From Gnetum montanum (lineage: Eukaryota > Streptophyta > Gnetopsida > Gnetales > Gnetaceae), in NCBI GenBank assembly GCA_015680685.1, contig MNCI01020931.1:822662-886661 (forward strand): a DNA stretch of 64,000 nucleotides, read 5' to 3'. The notes beneath the pieces were generated by a model. It was given only the letters and a program-made list of their open reading frames with translations. It had not been told where the DNA came from and did no database searches. Shown in pieces: positions 20,811 through 32,229 of the stretch (positions are counted from its first letter, which is position 1; each line of letters opens with the position of its first letter). Made by a program: the position numbers and the translations under genes.

Positions 20811-23430
20811 TACTTGTAACAAATAAAATTTCCCAAAAATGTTTAAGCACAATTCTATCAATCCACTCCTAATCTCCCCCAGAGAGAAAATTCCACAAGA
20901 AAACTAGAAATAAAGCGAGATTTAGTAAGTTTTAGAAAAAGAAAAGAAAAGAAAGTAGATTTGTGTGGGATCTCAAACATTTAATCAAGATAAATTTACA
21001 TGAGAAAACACTTCGTAATAAAACTATTCCAATTCAATCTATTACAAATCATTTAAACCCTCTAAGCTCAACAAGCAATTTCATAAAAGACACTTTTATT
21101 TACTACTAAAATACTTTGTAAATGACAAAGTACAAGCTTCTATTTGGCTAGTGAAATATTGGTCAAAAATTGCAAAAAATAGAACTTCTAGAAAAATTTG
21201 ACAATTTCAAGATTGCAATATTAAGGCAATAAACTTTATAAATAAAGAAGTTATTTTAGTCATCTCAAAGTATCAAAAGTTTTCTACATTTCCTAAACTT
21301 AAACATGCAATTTCTATAAAACATTACTATTAAAATGCTCAAGATGCTTTTTAAATACAACATAAGCTTTTATTTGGCAAACCTTAATAGAAGTCTAATA
21401 TTATGAAAAAATAGAGCTGTACAAGCAACCTAGAAAAATCCCAAAATTAAATGCCAAGCATTATACTATTTGAACCATTAGCTAAGTAATTAACAAATAG
21501 GAAAAAATGAACTCACAAGATTAAAACAAAATAGTTTAATTGATGCCTTTAACAAGCCATTACAAAAAATCTCCAACAATTCTTCAATGTTGTTTCTTCC
21601 CAAAAAACCCCCCTTAGCTCTACCTTTCAAGTCCTTTTTATGGTGGCTTGGGCAATTACAATCATCATAAAATATTAAGGTAAGCTAAAAATTTCTAGTG
21701 AATTAATTCATAACGTCCATGAGAAGTTGTAACTTTTATACAAAGTTATGATAAATTTATGTCATAATTTGGCATGTCAAATGCAAATATCAAGGAAATT
21801 TAGTTGTGCTTCCATACAACCTTGATGAGAAATTTAACTTAAAAAACAAAGGTCTATAAATCTCCCTTTTCTAAATCGTAACCTTTCTACTTATGCATGT
21901 ACTACTATTATTCAAACTTCATGCCCATAATAATAATATATATAGTTATGTTCTAACCCAAACTTTAATTTCTAAGATAAAACGTGATTATCTCCACTCT
22001 AGTCTACTGTAGAAACGCAAGAAAAAGGGTTCATTGTTTGCCACATGGTGTAGGCATCAGCTCGACTCGTTACAGTCATCTCATTCTCAATGCAGAGACA
22101 ATGTCGTACCTTCTGATGTCTGTGTTGCTCCTGCCTCCAACATCTTTCGATTCTTGGCCACATTCACGTACGTCATTTGTCCCCCTACCTAGAGCTCGAC
22201 CTTTGGGAAATATGTGCCACTGTCATTTGTTCATCTTGTTTTCGATGCCATCAATGCCATCCTCCATCGGTGGGACATTTGAAAGTTGAGGTGATCTTTA
22301 CAAGGCGGCAAACTCCATTGCCATCATTCTCCGCATAGCTGCAGAGTATGGCCATTGTTGCAACAACTGTGAAGACATCTTAGTTTTTCTTGTGTATGTG
22401 TGATTATCGGAAATTATGGCATTGGTTACTGGCAGATTCTTTTTCAAACATTTGCTGACATCCCGCAGATCCATGATGGGTTAGATGTTGAGATTTTGTT
22501 GAGAAACGCATCAAATCCCAAGTCCAGGCTCTGGTGCCATATGAGCCAAGAAAATCCTGTACATTCAAAGATGCAAGCTAATGAGTTCCAGCAGTAGCCA
22601 TTGCTGCTCAACCCACTATATCTAACTGCACCTGATTTTTTTTTTTTTTTTTTCCAATCCGTAACAACAGTAACCCAAAAATCAGTATGAATGGATAGTA
22701 TTTCGTGGAGTAAGGTTATGGATTTTCTATAAATGATGGTCATACGGCAATGGCATTTTACGAGCCGATTAAAATAATTGACACTGTGATATGCTCAATT
22801 CTCTCCGTTGAATACATGTGATTCCATTTCTCAAGATTATATTTCCTTTAAGGTTTTGCAATTGCAATTCCAGAATACTAACCTCTCTTTCGTTTGGATT
22901 GTGGCACATTTGATTTGTTTCATTTTGTTTTTTTTTTTTTTTTTGGTTAATTTCAGGTCTCCAACTGAATTTTGCTCACTTCTGGATCATGAAACATATT
23001 TTTTGTTTGATTTATTACGAAAATTTCAACCACCGTATTTCTTGTATTCTTAGTTTCTTTCTGAACTCTATTCTAGGAATGGCAGATTGAGATGAATAAG
23101 AAATCTTATTTGCAGTGTTTTCCTTATTTTAACATTTCTGCTTGATAATTTTTTATGTGCCTCCTCTTTCTGGTCTAGTTGTTTTTCTTTTTCTTTTTTC
23201 ATTTTTTGTGCAATTTTTGTTGGTTACTTTATGTCTCATTTCCAAAGTCTCTACTCACACAATGTATAACTTTACATGTATAGTTACTAGTGAATTCTCA
23301 TTTCTTGACAATTCCTGCTACTTTTACTCTTCATCCATAGGATTTAATCCTAGTTCTTTTAACTTCTTTCTTTTTGCAAAATAACATATTTGTGCATTGC
23401 TTTGAACATTAACAAACTTTTGGACAGTGG
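20811..23430 (-). mobile_element. Element C 5' LTR (minus strand, far end uncertain)
   Basis: Near 20,820-21,060 the reverse complement matches the R-U5 end of the B LTR (ACAAATCTGCTTTCTTTTC, TTTTATTTGTTACAAGTA). A TATA-like CATAAAAAGGAC lies at 21,634-21,644 on the minus strand. Higher coordinates should be U3, including the less AT-rich stretch at 21,984-22,610. The outer end was not found by matching termini; I place it near the integrase scrap at 23,430. The whole segment is repeated at 57,371-60,175. Confidence 0.6.
21984..22610. other. Less AT-rich stretch with broken open frames, origin unknown
   Basis: Base composition differs sharply from its surroundings, and the stretch is repeated at 58,620-59,240. 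Frames on either strand are open for 60-120 codons but differ between copies, and I recognise no protein family. It lies where U3 of the element C LTR is expected, and the B LTR has a similar but non-matching GC-richer part. It may be U3 sequence or a captured host fragment. Confidence 0.4.
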
Positions 23431-24230
23431 ATAAATTGATTTCTACATTCACAATTTTCTAAGCATTCAACCATATTATTGTTCTCCATCACATTTTCTA
23501 GAAATTCTCATCAACACAATCTTTAATTTACATACGAAATTGCTAATGATTTTTGTGTCACAAATTCCATAGGCATGAAATTTACCATTTGTAAATGAAA
23601 CTGACTTTTACTTCAGACTAGACAATTAAAAAAAAATTCTAATGAAGTCTGCTCCATCAAATGGTCAAATGTGATAACAATAATAAAGTTATGTTTTGCA
23701 AAGGACTTGGGTATTATTGGTCTAATGATGTCAATTCCCCATCATTGAAACAACCATGTAATTTGATTAGTGTGTAACTCTATTCATGGCACATGTATAA
23801 GATTGTTGTGCTATTGCCAAGTGTAATAGGTTTTTACCTTTTGCCTATAGTCATTTTTCATATAAGGCTAGTAGGATCCTAGACATCTAATCTTAACATT
23901 CGTGGCTCTAGGTCTTATGATTATTTTGCACATCCTCCTAAGAGGTATTTTATTTTTTCAACAATTTCATCTTTTAAAATACCAACCTTGATCTTACAAA
24001 TTGTCAAAAATTACTTTAAATAATTTGTCTTACCTTGAGATATGCAAACTATGAGTGTATGTAATGAATTGTCATAAAGTTTCTACTTTTAAAAGTAATA
24101 AATCACATTCACATAATAACATTAAGTAAGCTATTTGGCATCTTCATCTTTAACCCATTGAGAAGAAAACTTTTTGTACTATTTTAAAATCTTTCCAAAG
24201 TTTAACATTGGGTACACATCCCCAAACAAC
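23431..24230 (-). pseudogene. Integrase scrap G (minus strand, copy 1)
   Basis: The minus strand between about 23,760 and 23,640 reads WGIDIIRPIIPKSFAKHNF, then IIVITFDHLMEQ. This is the start of a Ty3/gypsy integrase core (WGIDxxGPIxPKS). Upstream (23,820-23,950) the degraded zinc-binding region shows KYLLGGCAK and LALYEK-like pieces. The remainder up to 24,230 may be the RNase H-integrase linker. Many stops are present. It is independent of C because a minus-strand integrase of C would lie at lower coordinates than its RT. Copy 2 (60,176-60,790) has lost about 240 bp. Confidence 0.7.
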
Positions 24231-25122
24231 ACATCCAAACAATACAATAGGATAGATGATATTTTGAGAAATTTGTTTTTTAACCTTTGATAAAGTTAAT
24301 TTTTGTTGCTTTGTAATGTCGTAAACCATGTTACATCATTGTTGATATGATGCCTTGGGATGTGTACAACCCTATAAATATTGACACTTGGGCACATGAG
24401 CAACAACTTTATATTTGAAGTCTCAAGGAAACTTTTGCAATTTGATTTCTTAGTTAACACTAGAGTGAATGTTTGTAGTGCAATGTTTAGTAGTTGAACA
24501 AAATATTTATTTGAGTGAATTGTACTTGAATGCAATTCATGATAGCAACAAAGATTGAGATTGTTGTACATCATTGAAGCATCCACTTAGTTTTATTTAC
24601 ATACATAGCATAATTTTCATGTTTTCTTAGCTTAATCATTTATATTTGCAAAGCACTTTATTTTACTTGTTCATTAGTAAAGCAAAATGAGTAGAACTGG
24701 TTTCGAGCATTAACATGTAATGGTTTGGTAACCTAGTAATGGTTTCAATTGATTTGGTCAATGGTGAATTCACTTGGTAATCCAAGTAACGATTACATGA
24801 GTCCAAAACATGTCTAGGAAGCTAGGAACAAATGCTCATCACTAGATATTCTTGTCATTACTTAGATTTAGCACTTAACTTCATTTTCATTATGTTTACA
24901 TTTATGCATAAAATGAGCCCTACAACATCACATTACATATGCCTCAGTGCAAGTCAAACCATACACTTAGACTTTACTAACTCAAGGGGAGAAGACAAGG
25001 ATCACGATCTTAACATTAATTATTAGCATAATAACATTATCCATCAGTGGATTACGATCTAGTTGCTTGCAAACACTTGTGACTTGTGTGGTAGGGTGTT
25101 GGAATTGCTTCACCACTCATCA
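24231..25122 (+). mobile_element. Element F 5' LTR (copy 1), about 892 bp
   Basis: The right end CACCACTCATCA is followed at once by a primer-binding-site-like sequence, which fixes the orientation. TATAAATA at 24,373-24,380 lies about 145 bp from the inferred left end, as in the related LTRs of E and I. The left end is placed by comparison with 35,497, where TGATCCAAATAATA begins the same sequence after unrelated DNA. Here the first bases are changed (ACATCC). Repeats of this LTR are at 60,791-61,627 and, split by element E, at 35,497-42,215. Confidence 0.75.
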
Positions 25123-25141
25123 TTGGCATCGTTGTCAAGGA
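25123..25141 (+). other. Primer-binding site of element F
   Basis: TTGGCATCGTTGTCAAGGA directly follows the LTR. It is a mutated form of TTGGCGCCGTTGCCGGGGA, which I recall as the tRNA-Asp-type site of Athila/Tat elements. The copy at 42,216 reads TTGGCACCGTTGTTGAGGA, supporting that ancestor. Confidence 0.65.
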
Positions 25142-25269
25142 TGTGTCAATGTGTGCTAAGTAATTGATCTTACAAAGTTTTTTATATGAAGACCCATAAA
25201 GTCAATCTTCATAATCTTTAAATAATCAGAATAACACATACACACTTAATCAAGTGTCACACATATAAA

Positions 25270-25887
25270 ATGTCTTTAACACTTAAGGAAAAACTATTAC
25301 TTGCCAAAGAGTTACAAAGGGGCAATGAAAAAACAAATGATGATGAAGACTAGAGTGTTCCTATGCAAACAAGAATCTCATATGCTCGCACTAATCCTTA
25401 TTTCCTTGATTTCACATTCATCTTTCACCAAGATGGGTAGATGAGGTGGAAAAACCTACAAGAAAACATTGTTTTGCCTCCAAAGCATTCAACACATGCC
25501 ATGCTTCAAATACCTTCAAGGGGAATGAATTTGAGTCATGTGTAAAAAGGGTACCATGTGACCAAACACATGACAAGACCCTATCAACCCATAGAGGCAC
25601 AAGTGAAGAGAGATACTACCATGGAAACCAAACATGAGCATAACAACAGAAAATAAGTTAACTCTCCTATTATCCTAGAAGAACTTGATGGTGATGCATT
25701 TGTAGTAGAGAATTTTTACCATGATTATGAAGTCCATTCATAAATTCCTATTATTCATATAGAAGAACTTGTCAAGGTGCAACTACATTATCCTTGATTA
25801 GATGCTAGCTTTTCAATATTTTCTTTGACTTCCTTAAGGGTAAATTGGAAAGGTGCTTATTGTACAATAGTAGTTGCATTTGTAGCA
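25270..25887 (+). pseudogene. Element F gag N-terminus (copy 1)
   Basis: From ATG 25,270 the frame reads MSLTLKEKLLLAKELQRGNE, MPMQTRISYARTNPYFLDFT and, after stops, EELDGDAFVVE and IHIEELVKVQLHYP. It resembles the start of the protein at 36,596 in element E (DNEDWSTQF against DEDWSVPMQT) and is matched at 42,364. It is the start of an Athila/Tat-like gag. The rest of the element is missing: minus-strand LINE sequence follows. Stops at about 25,350 and 25,438 inactivate it. Confidence 0.6.
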
Positions 25888-26215
25888 AACACATGATAAG
25901 ATCCTATCAACCCATAGAGGCACAAGTGAAGAGAGATATTTCCATGGAAACCAAACATGAGCATAAGAAGGGAAAATAAGTTAACTCTCTTGTTGTCCTA
26001 AAAGAATTTGATGGTGATGCATTTGTAGCAGAGAAATTTTACCATGATTATGAAGTCCATTCCAAAATGCCTATTATTCATCTAGAAGAACTTGTCAGGG
26101 TGCAACTACATTATCCTTGATTAGATGTTAGCTTTTCAATATCCTCTTTGACTTCCTTAAGTGTAAATTGGAGAGGTGCTTGTTGTATAATAGTAGTAGA
26201 ATTTTCACCTTGTCT
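25561..26215 (+). repeat. Tandem duplication of about 327 bp in the F module (copy 1)
   Basis: The segment 25,561-25,887 (ACACATGACAAGACCCTATC to GTAGCAA) is repeated at 25,888-26,215. The same two units occur in copy 2 (61,735-62,061 and 62,062-62,390), while the third F module (42,659-42,960) has one unit. The duplication therefore happened before copies 1 and 2 separated but not in the third lineage. Confidence 0.85.
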
Positions 26216-27440
26216 TGTAAATAGCTTACTGTAAAATAAGAAATATCTTGAAAAGAAAAATTAAATGATGAGAAAGCTTAATAATGAAAACATTGCCTAA
26301 ATGTTTTAGGTGTTTTTTTTAATTGTCTAAGAAAAGTATTCATGTTGTTTCTTGATAAATTTCATTGTCTTTGTTCTAATCAAGCATTTATATGCCTTAA
26401 CTAAACTTTGTTTTTGACTCTTATTTGCATTTTGAATATTCTACCTAGCTTGCATGCAATCCTTATCAAACCAAGTCATTTGAATATGTTATTGTTGTGA
26501 ATGCAAAACTTGCTTAGCTGTTGTAAGCCAAATTTGTTCAAGGTCCTCATGTCGTCTTTCAAGGATCCATTTGTTTTTTACTATTGGGATGAGTCTATAT
26601 TGACATGTTTTTCTATTTTTTGTTATCTAAGAGACAATTGTAATTTTCAACAAAAACTCAACATGATGATGGTAAGACTTGACTAAATCTTTTCTAAATT
26701 TCAACTCCTAAATAAAATTAATAGCTTCATAAGAATATAAAAGCAAATCAATGTAAGAGTTACCTTGAGGTCTTGTGAAAGTAAATGATCAAGATTGAGG
26801 AAATCTAGCAAGTCCATTGCAAATCAAAATATTAAAAAATTTTATCCATTTTAATAGTTCCTGGCCAATCTTATTACTAGTGTCATTTGCAATATGTTGG
26901 GTCAAGTTGGGATCTTCAACAATACCTTAATTGCCAACAATATGTTGCTATTGAATAATTTTTGTTTTCTTTAAATCTATCCTTGCATTAAAATATCCAC
27001 AAATAAATACTCAGCCTTTTGCTACAAATTCTACAATATCTTCACATATGAACTAAAAAAATGATCACAAGATGGCTCCATAAAATCATAAAATGTTGAT
27101 ATACGATTTTTAACCAAACATATTATTCATGAACATCAATTCTTTCTAAAAGCACATAATTTTCAAGAAATCTCATCACTGCAATGTCACCAAAAGGTCT
27201 ACCTCTATGCCTTACTCTTGTATTTCTTACAACAAATTTAATATATCAAGGAACTATAAAATCTACAAAACCAACATCTTCCCAAGTTTCAACAAAACCA
27301 AAAATATTAGAGTTATCAAATAAGCTAATACTAATAAAAACAATAACTTTAATTGCAATTACACTATTAATGTTAAGAAATCCATACTTTAAAAAGCTTA
27401 TACATTTTTTAAATAATTTTTGGAATACGGCTTCTTTGTA
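26216..27440 (-). pseudogene. LINE-type endonuclease (EEP) scrap, minus strand (copy 1)
   Basis: Read downward from about 27,370 the minus strand gives NIFGFVETWEDVGFVDF (catalytic Glu motif ETW), RNTRVRHRGRPFGDIAV, then GYFNARI (GDFNAR motif) and, near 26,860-26,740, GQELLKWIKFFNILICNG, ARFPQS, SFTFTRPQGNSYIDLLL. This order matches the endonuclease/exonuclease/phosphatase domain of non-LTR retrotransposons: ETW, GDFN, SxIDY. Stops are frequent and no RT follows. The segment is repeated at 62,391-63,640; only its tail is present in the third module (42,850-43,236). Confidence 0.7.
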
Positions 27441-28238
27441 ATGACTACCATGTTGCTAGTATTTGGGTATGCTACCAAACCTTGTTCATGAGCTACCTTA
27501 ACCTTTTTCTATTATTAAGCCCTTTCTACATATTCCTTTTGTAAGATCTTGATTTATCCAAATTTTTTTCCTATTCTAAGTTTGCTTCATGTTGTTTTGA
27601 TGTCCCCAAACATGAAGTATATCTTCTACATCATAAAACTTAACAATGACATTGCACAAAAAGTTACTTTATTCCACCATAATCTAGTAAACATGTGAAT
27701 AAGAATATAGAAGTCCATAATTACATGTTTAGTAACAAAATTTTGGACCAGAAAGGCAAGGGAAACATCTTTATACAAAATCTTCATCAACTAACATAAT
27801 AAACAAAATGAATATAACTTATTAACATCTAGGGTGATGCATAGGATAAGCAAAGTAAACAAGTTTGGAATAAACAAAATTGTTTGGTCTTTGTAAATTG
27901 TTTGGTTCTTTGTAAATTGTTTGGTCTTTGTAAATTGTTTAGTTCTTTGTAAATTGTTTGGTTCTTTGTAAATTTTTTAATTTGTTTAAATGACTTGGAT
28001 CCTCTAACTAGAGAAATCATAGATTATTGTTTTTTGTATCTATTCAAAATTGTAATGACAATTTACAAAAGTTAATTATATTAACACTAATTAAATATAC
28101 CAAAACCATTTAAATGTACCTATGACTTCTAAATTGCATGCATCATTTTTATGGTGTTTGTCTTACCCATCTTACAAGGGGTTAGCTATATGAATTCTCT
28201 TTCATCACTTCTTCTATTAGAAACCATATAATATTAAT
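27441..28238. other. AT-rich sequence without recognised genes
   Basis: Matches copy 2 up to 27,650 (63,829). Beyond that no similarity was noticed, apart from the short tandem repeat at 27,882-27,977. Confidence 0.5.
27882..27977 (+). repeat. Short tandem repeat, about 18-bp unit
   Basis: Five units of TTGTTTGGTTCTTTGTAAA, with one- or two-base variations, lie head to tail. The 63-codon open frame on the minus strand across it is a product of the repeat. Confidence 0.85.
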
Positions 28239-29171
28239 TGATGAGTGGTGAGATACCCCTACACCCAACCATATGAATCATAAAGCATTCACACATGATT
28301 CGATCAAATTTCATGGACTTTATAGTTTCTGATGCACTAGTCTTCTAGGAAGTGAACCTTGCCTTAAGGTCAATCCTTGTCTTTCCAATTACACTTGTGA
28401 AGTACACTAGTATGGTTAAGTGTAATTGAGGCATTTGATTTTTATCATTTTGTATTTTATGGTTTGGTGTTTAAATGAAGATAAAAGTAATTGGATTAAT
28501 TAATTCAAATTAACTAATTAACTAGCATCTAACTAGTCCTAATATAAGCATCTTGTCCCACTTTCTATACACATCCTGAACTCATGTATCCATTGTTGGG
28601 TTACCAAGTGCTATGCTATTGGGTGTACCAAGAAATAATGTTGTTGGGATTACCAAGTGAATATGTGTTACACTCAAAGTGGTCATACTTATCTGTTTAA
28701 TCTATCTTGCTTCATTGCTTAATTAACTTAATTACTAAAAAATATTTAATAAATAATTGAAAACATTAAATGCATAAGTGAAATGTTTAATCTATTTAAA
28801 ATGTTGCAAGGATTATTAAATAGCTCATCTTTATTTCCACACACACTATCATGCTTAGGTAGAACAATGCTTGAATAAAGATCCATACATTAATGACTTC
28901 TATTGCAAGCACTCAAGAGAAAAATTCTAACTCTCAAATGAACAAACTGCAAGAGCTTTGCTGCTACTAAAATCTCAATGCCATAAATGCAACTAGTGGA
29001 CATGTATTTATAGCCAAAAAGTATACATTACATCGACGGGGCCTCATCGATGCATGATATGATCCACTAGGCCTTAACTAGGCCTCAACTAGGCCTCATC
29101 AATAAGATCCACTCAATGAGGTTGCATCAACAAGATCTCATTGACATAGCTAACAAAACTATGAGTTATCA
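28239..29171 (-). mobile_element. 3' LTR of element I, 933 bp
   Basis: On the minus strand it starts TGATAACTCATAG at 29,171, just after a polypurine tract, and ends CCACTCATCA at 28,239. A TATAAATA box lies at 29,012-29,005 (minus strand), 160 bp from the start. Its last 40 bases closely match the E-family LTR ends at 1,518, 36,454 and 63,830, but the rest differs, so it is a separate subfamily. The promoter-proximal part contains four AGGCC-containing direct repeats around 29,070-29,100. Confidence 0.8.
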
Positions 29172-29182
29172 TACCCCCATGA
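29172..29182 (-). other. Polypurine tract of element I
   Basis: The minus strand reads CATGGGGGTA immediately before the LTR start TGATAAC, the expected arrangement for a 3' LTR. Confidence 0.7.
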
Positions 29183-29289
29183 CTAAATGAAAACTCATTC
29201 TTTAGTTCCTTTACAAAATTGGAAAGGTATGGGATTATTGACTAACCTTTCATAAATAAAATGACTAACTTGAAAAAACTAGAGTTCCT

Positions 29290-32229
29290 GAGTGTACAGA
29301 TCAACACATTACCAAAAATGGCGATGTTCATGACACAAAATTAAACACCATGACATGACTCTCCAAAATTGGATAACATGTTCCTTGATGGCATGAAGTT
29401 TACTGTAGAAGATCAGATAGTCCCAAGTGGTAGTGGCCCCTAAGGTTCTAAGGAACCTTCACAGGCTTCACGCATGTGCGGTGGTTGAGGTGGCTATAGC
29501 TATCCTACTACTGCTACAACTTTTGGTGAAAGGTATCCAATAATGCTTTCATTTTCTCCTCCTTACTGCTAGGATTGTGCATCATCCATGTAGCTTCTCT
29601 AATATGGGTCAGAATAGGCACATCCCAAGGAAATGGGATTGTTAGAAATAACTCCTTTGCATTGATGAACTAGGTAGCGAATTATTTGTGTTCAATGTTG
29701 AATACTCTAACTATGTCCTTTGAATCTTGATAATCATTTATCCTTTTGACTAGGTTCTTAGCAATTGATCATTGATTTATGAATCATGCTCTAAGAACTT
29801 TGATTTTAGTGTTTGCAGTCTTAAGCTTCTACTTGGTGTCTTTATGATGCTTGAACTCTACCTCGTATAAAAAATACATGCTAGCCACTTGTTTCTCTAA
29901 CTCTGACTATAGCTATCTAGTAGTTAGCATAGCTAGGTTCATATATTGGAGATTGGTCATCTCCATTTACTCTCTCATTTATTCTATTTGCAACTCCTAT
30001 AGGTAGATCTTTGCTTTGTTGTAGGCGTTAATCCCATCAATGATAGGCTATCAAACTTCTTTTCCTTGTTGGAGTTGTTAGAGAGCTTCATTTATTTTTT
30101 CCTTCATCACTTGGATGTGCTTCCCATTGACTTCCTTCTATAGGCCAACCTAGTCTCTATAGTGATTTTTGACTTTTTCAAATTTCAAAGCTACATTTTT
30201 CTAGGCAGTAATCTCAAAAGTAGATTTCTAGCATAAGGCATGAACTTCCTCTATTGACAAATTTCAATTCTCAATAGTTAATCTTGTTAACTCAATGTTC
30301 ACCCTAGTAAGCTGCTCCTACTATTGATGAATAAATTCTTGCATTTTTTCCTTTTGAGCATCAACATTACGTAGGCAATGATTCTATGTGGTTAAAGATT
30401 CATTCTCCTGGTGCATCTAAATCAAGTCCTTCTAAACTGAATACATATTTGCCTCTACTACAAACTGGTTGAAGATGGTCATTACTACCTCCTCCTCAAC
30501 CTTCCTAAATCTTTCTTGAAGCTATTGGAAAGCTTCATCTTTGGTTTTTATTGGGCTAAGGAGTGCAGGATTAGCTTGTTGATTTTGTGCTTGAGTTGTT
30601 TTAAGTTGCCCCTCTAGAGTGATGCACTTGCCCTTTATGTCTAGCAACTCTGACTAGGTTGTAGTGATGTTTTCTAAAAAACAAAGATATCTAGAATCAG
30701 TTGCCTAATCCCACTAATCAATCCAACAATTCTTCATGCTAGTCTATGCAGTTTCCCACTAACAATGTCTGTGAACATCTACACATCTTGAAGTGTAGAT
30801 ACATCTATTATAGACACCGTAGGTGCATTGAATGCTTCAACTACATGGTCAATAACTACTTTAGTTGCCATCTACTATCCTTGATGTTGCATCATCAAGA
30901 TGATTACCCCTTCACCTTCCTCCAAATGCACTGAAAAGGTGGTGGCATTCCTAGAGATTTCTAGGAATAAATAGTGTTGAGATAATGACACCATCACCTT
31001 TCGAGTGTTGGCATCCAACCTCGTAGGAAACTATGTTTGTTGGACAAAGAATATTAGTCCACCCCTCTCCATCTAGCTAATTGTTCGAGCCACCTCATTA
31101 AGGTGACTCATTGCTAGTCTATGCATAGATGGATCTACATTACTCATCCCTAATCTCTACTCTTGCTCACTTAAGAGCCATTCTCAGATTTTTCACAAGC
31201 ACTCAATGGCTACGCGAGTCTCTAGCATTGTTTCTTGAGTAGGCAATGGTGGTGGTAGCTTCTCCTCTTCTTGAATTGTTGTTGGCATCTTTTCTTTCAT
31301 AATTCTAGATCATAAGGCCAAAGAAGCATGCCTAATTGTGTCATTGAAATAGTAGATGATCCTTGTCCTTTTGCAAAGTTTCCAGATGAGGCACAGAAAG
31401 GGTAGGGTTTTCCTTCCATGTTCATTTTCCTTGAAGCACTATTCAATACCCAAATAGATGAGTTATGGAAGGTTTACAGAAAATATCCTTCTTAGAGAGG
31501 CACATGCTCAGGTGGAGAAGGTGGTCACCTTACTTAGCCTCACCATTGGATTGATGTGATAGGCTACAATTTTGAAAGAGATGCACTCTGTTGGTGTGAG
31601 CATGTTGTACTCCTTATAGTCAACCTTGTAACACCATTGAGTCCACTCCTTTTTGGCCTTAGGATCACCTTTCATTGATAGTTTTTCCAATTGAGTCATG
31701 TTGTTAGGCAACCCTAATACTTGTGCGATAGCCTTTGTCGATTAGGATACCTAAATATTCTTGATTTTGACTGTGGACCCTAGCCTTATATTATTTCAAA
31801 GGAGATATGTCTCTCCCATGTACCATTCCCCACTGGATGTGATTATTGGCCACATGGGAGAGGTCTGCAGTTGTGTTTTGACATCTGCTAGAGCTTTCTC
31901 TAGGAATGGTCCAAAGTTGATTTCTTGAAGAATTGATCGTTGAATCTCTTAGGACCTAATGATGTTAAGGCAGGCTTGAGTCAAGGTGACTTCAAGCCTT
32001 GGTGTAGGTCCTAACACTTTCCCCCATTGTGATTATTTTGTGGACACTTCTTCTTCTGGAATCTATTGAATAGATTCCACTTCAGGCTCCTCATGAAGAG
32101 GTCCCATTTCATGGGTTGCCTTTAGCAATTTTTGGGCTTGTTCTTGTTGGCCCCTTTCAATTTTGGGCTGTTTCTCCTTTAGTTGAGAGGGTTCTCCTTC
32201 CTACTGGTGTTTCAGTCTTAGTGCCATCT
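29290..32229 (-). pseudogene. Element I long coiled-coil ORF after integrase
   Basis: A decayed ORF of up to about 980 codons lies downstream of integrase on the same strand. It starts with ATG at 32,229 and reads MALRLKH, then PSQLKEKQPKIERGQQEQAQ. A middle block (31,711-31,508) reads LPNNMTQLEKLSMKGDPKAK and EWTQWCYKVDYKEYNMLTPT. A long heptad-rich part around 30,660-30,000 reads SELLDIKGKCITLEGQLK, FRKVEEEVV, MQEFIHQ and KINEALQQLQQGKE. Stops are mostly TAG/TAA at likely former CAG/CAA codons. No membrane segment was noticed, so it does not look like an envelope protein. I do not recognise the family. The ATG context matches that of the ORF at 39,940 in element E. Confidence 0.65.

Larger units (their letters stand above)
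1..27650 (+). repeat. Segmental duplication, copy 1
   Basis: This block is collinear with 48,908-63,829. Matching landmarks in order are 1 with 48,908 (Penelope-like RT), 3,525 with 53,516 (577-bp LTR), 4,102-5,090 with 54,093-55,073 and 18,436-27,650 with 55,069-63,829. Matching extends across the boundaries of several unrelated mobile elements, so one transposition cannot explain it. Copy 1 carries two insertions that copy 2 lacks: element B and a solo LTR. By eye the copies differ by several percent. Copy 1 begins before the window and may continue past 27,650, where copy 2 is interrupted by another LTR. Confidence 0.9.

Noticed and set aside
22900-23400. Hydrophobic plus-strand frames (for example 23,142-23,384) resembling membrane proteins
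   Set aside because: T-rich sequence gives Phe/Leu-rich frames by chance, and the frames are not kept in the copy at 59,560-60,120.
23431-24230. Treating integrase scrap G as the missing integrase of element C
   Set aside because: On the minus strand it lies upstream of the gag of C, which is the wrong side. It would need a rearrangement for which there is no evidence.
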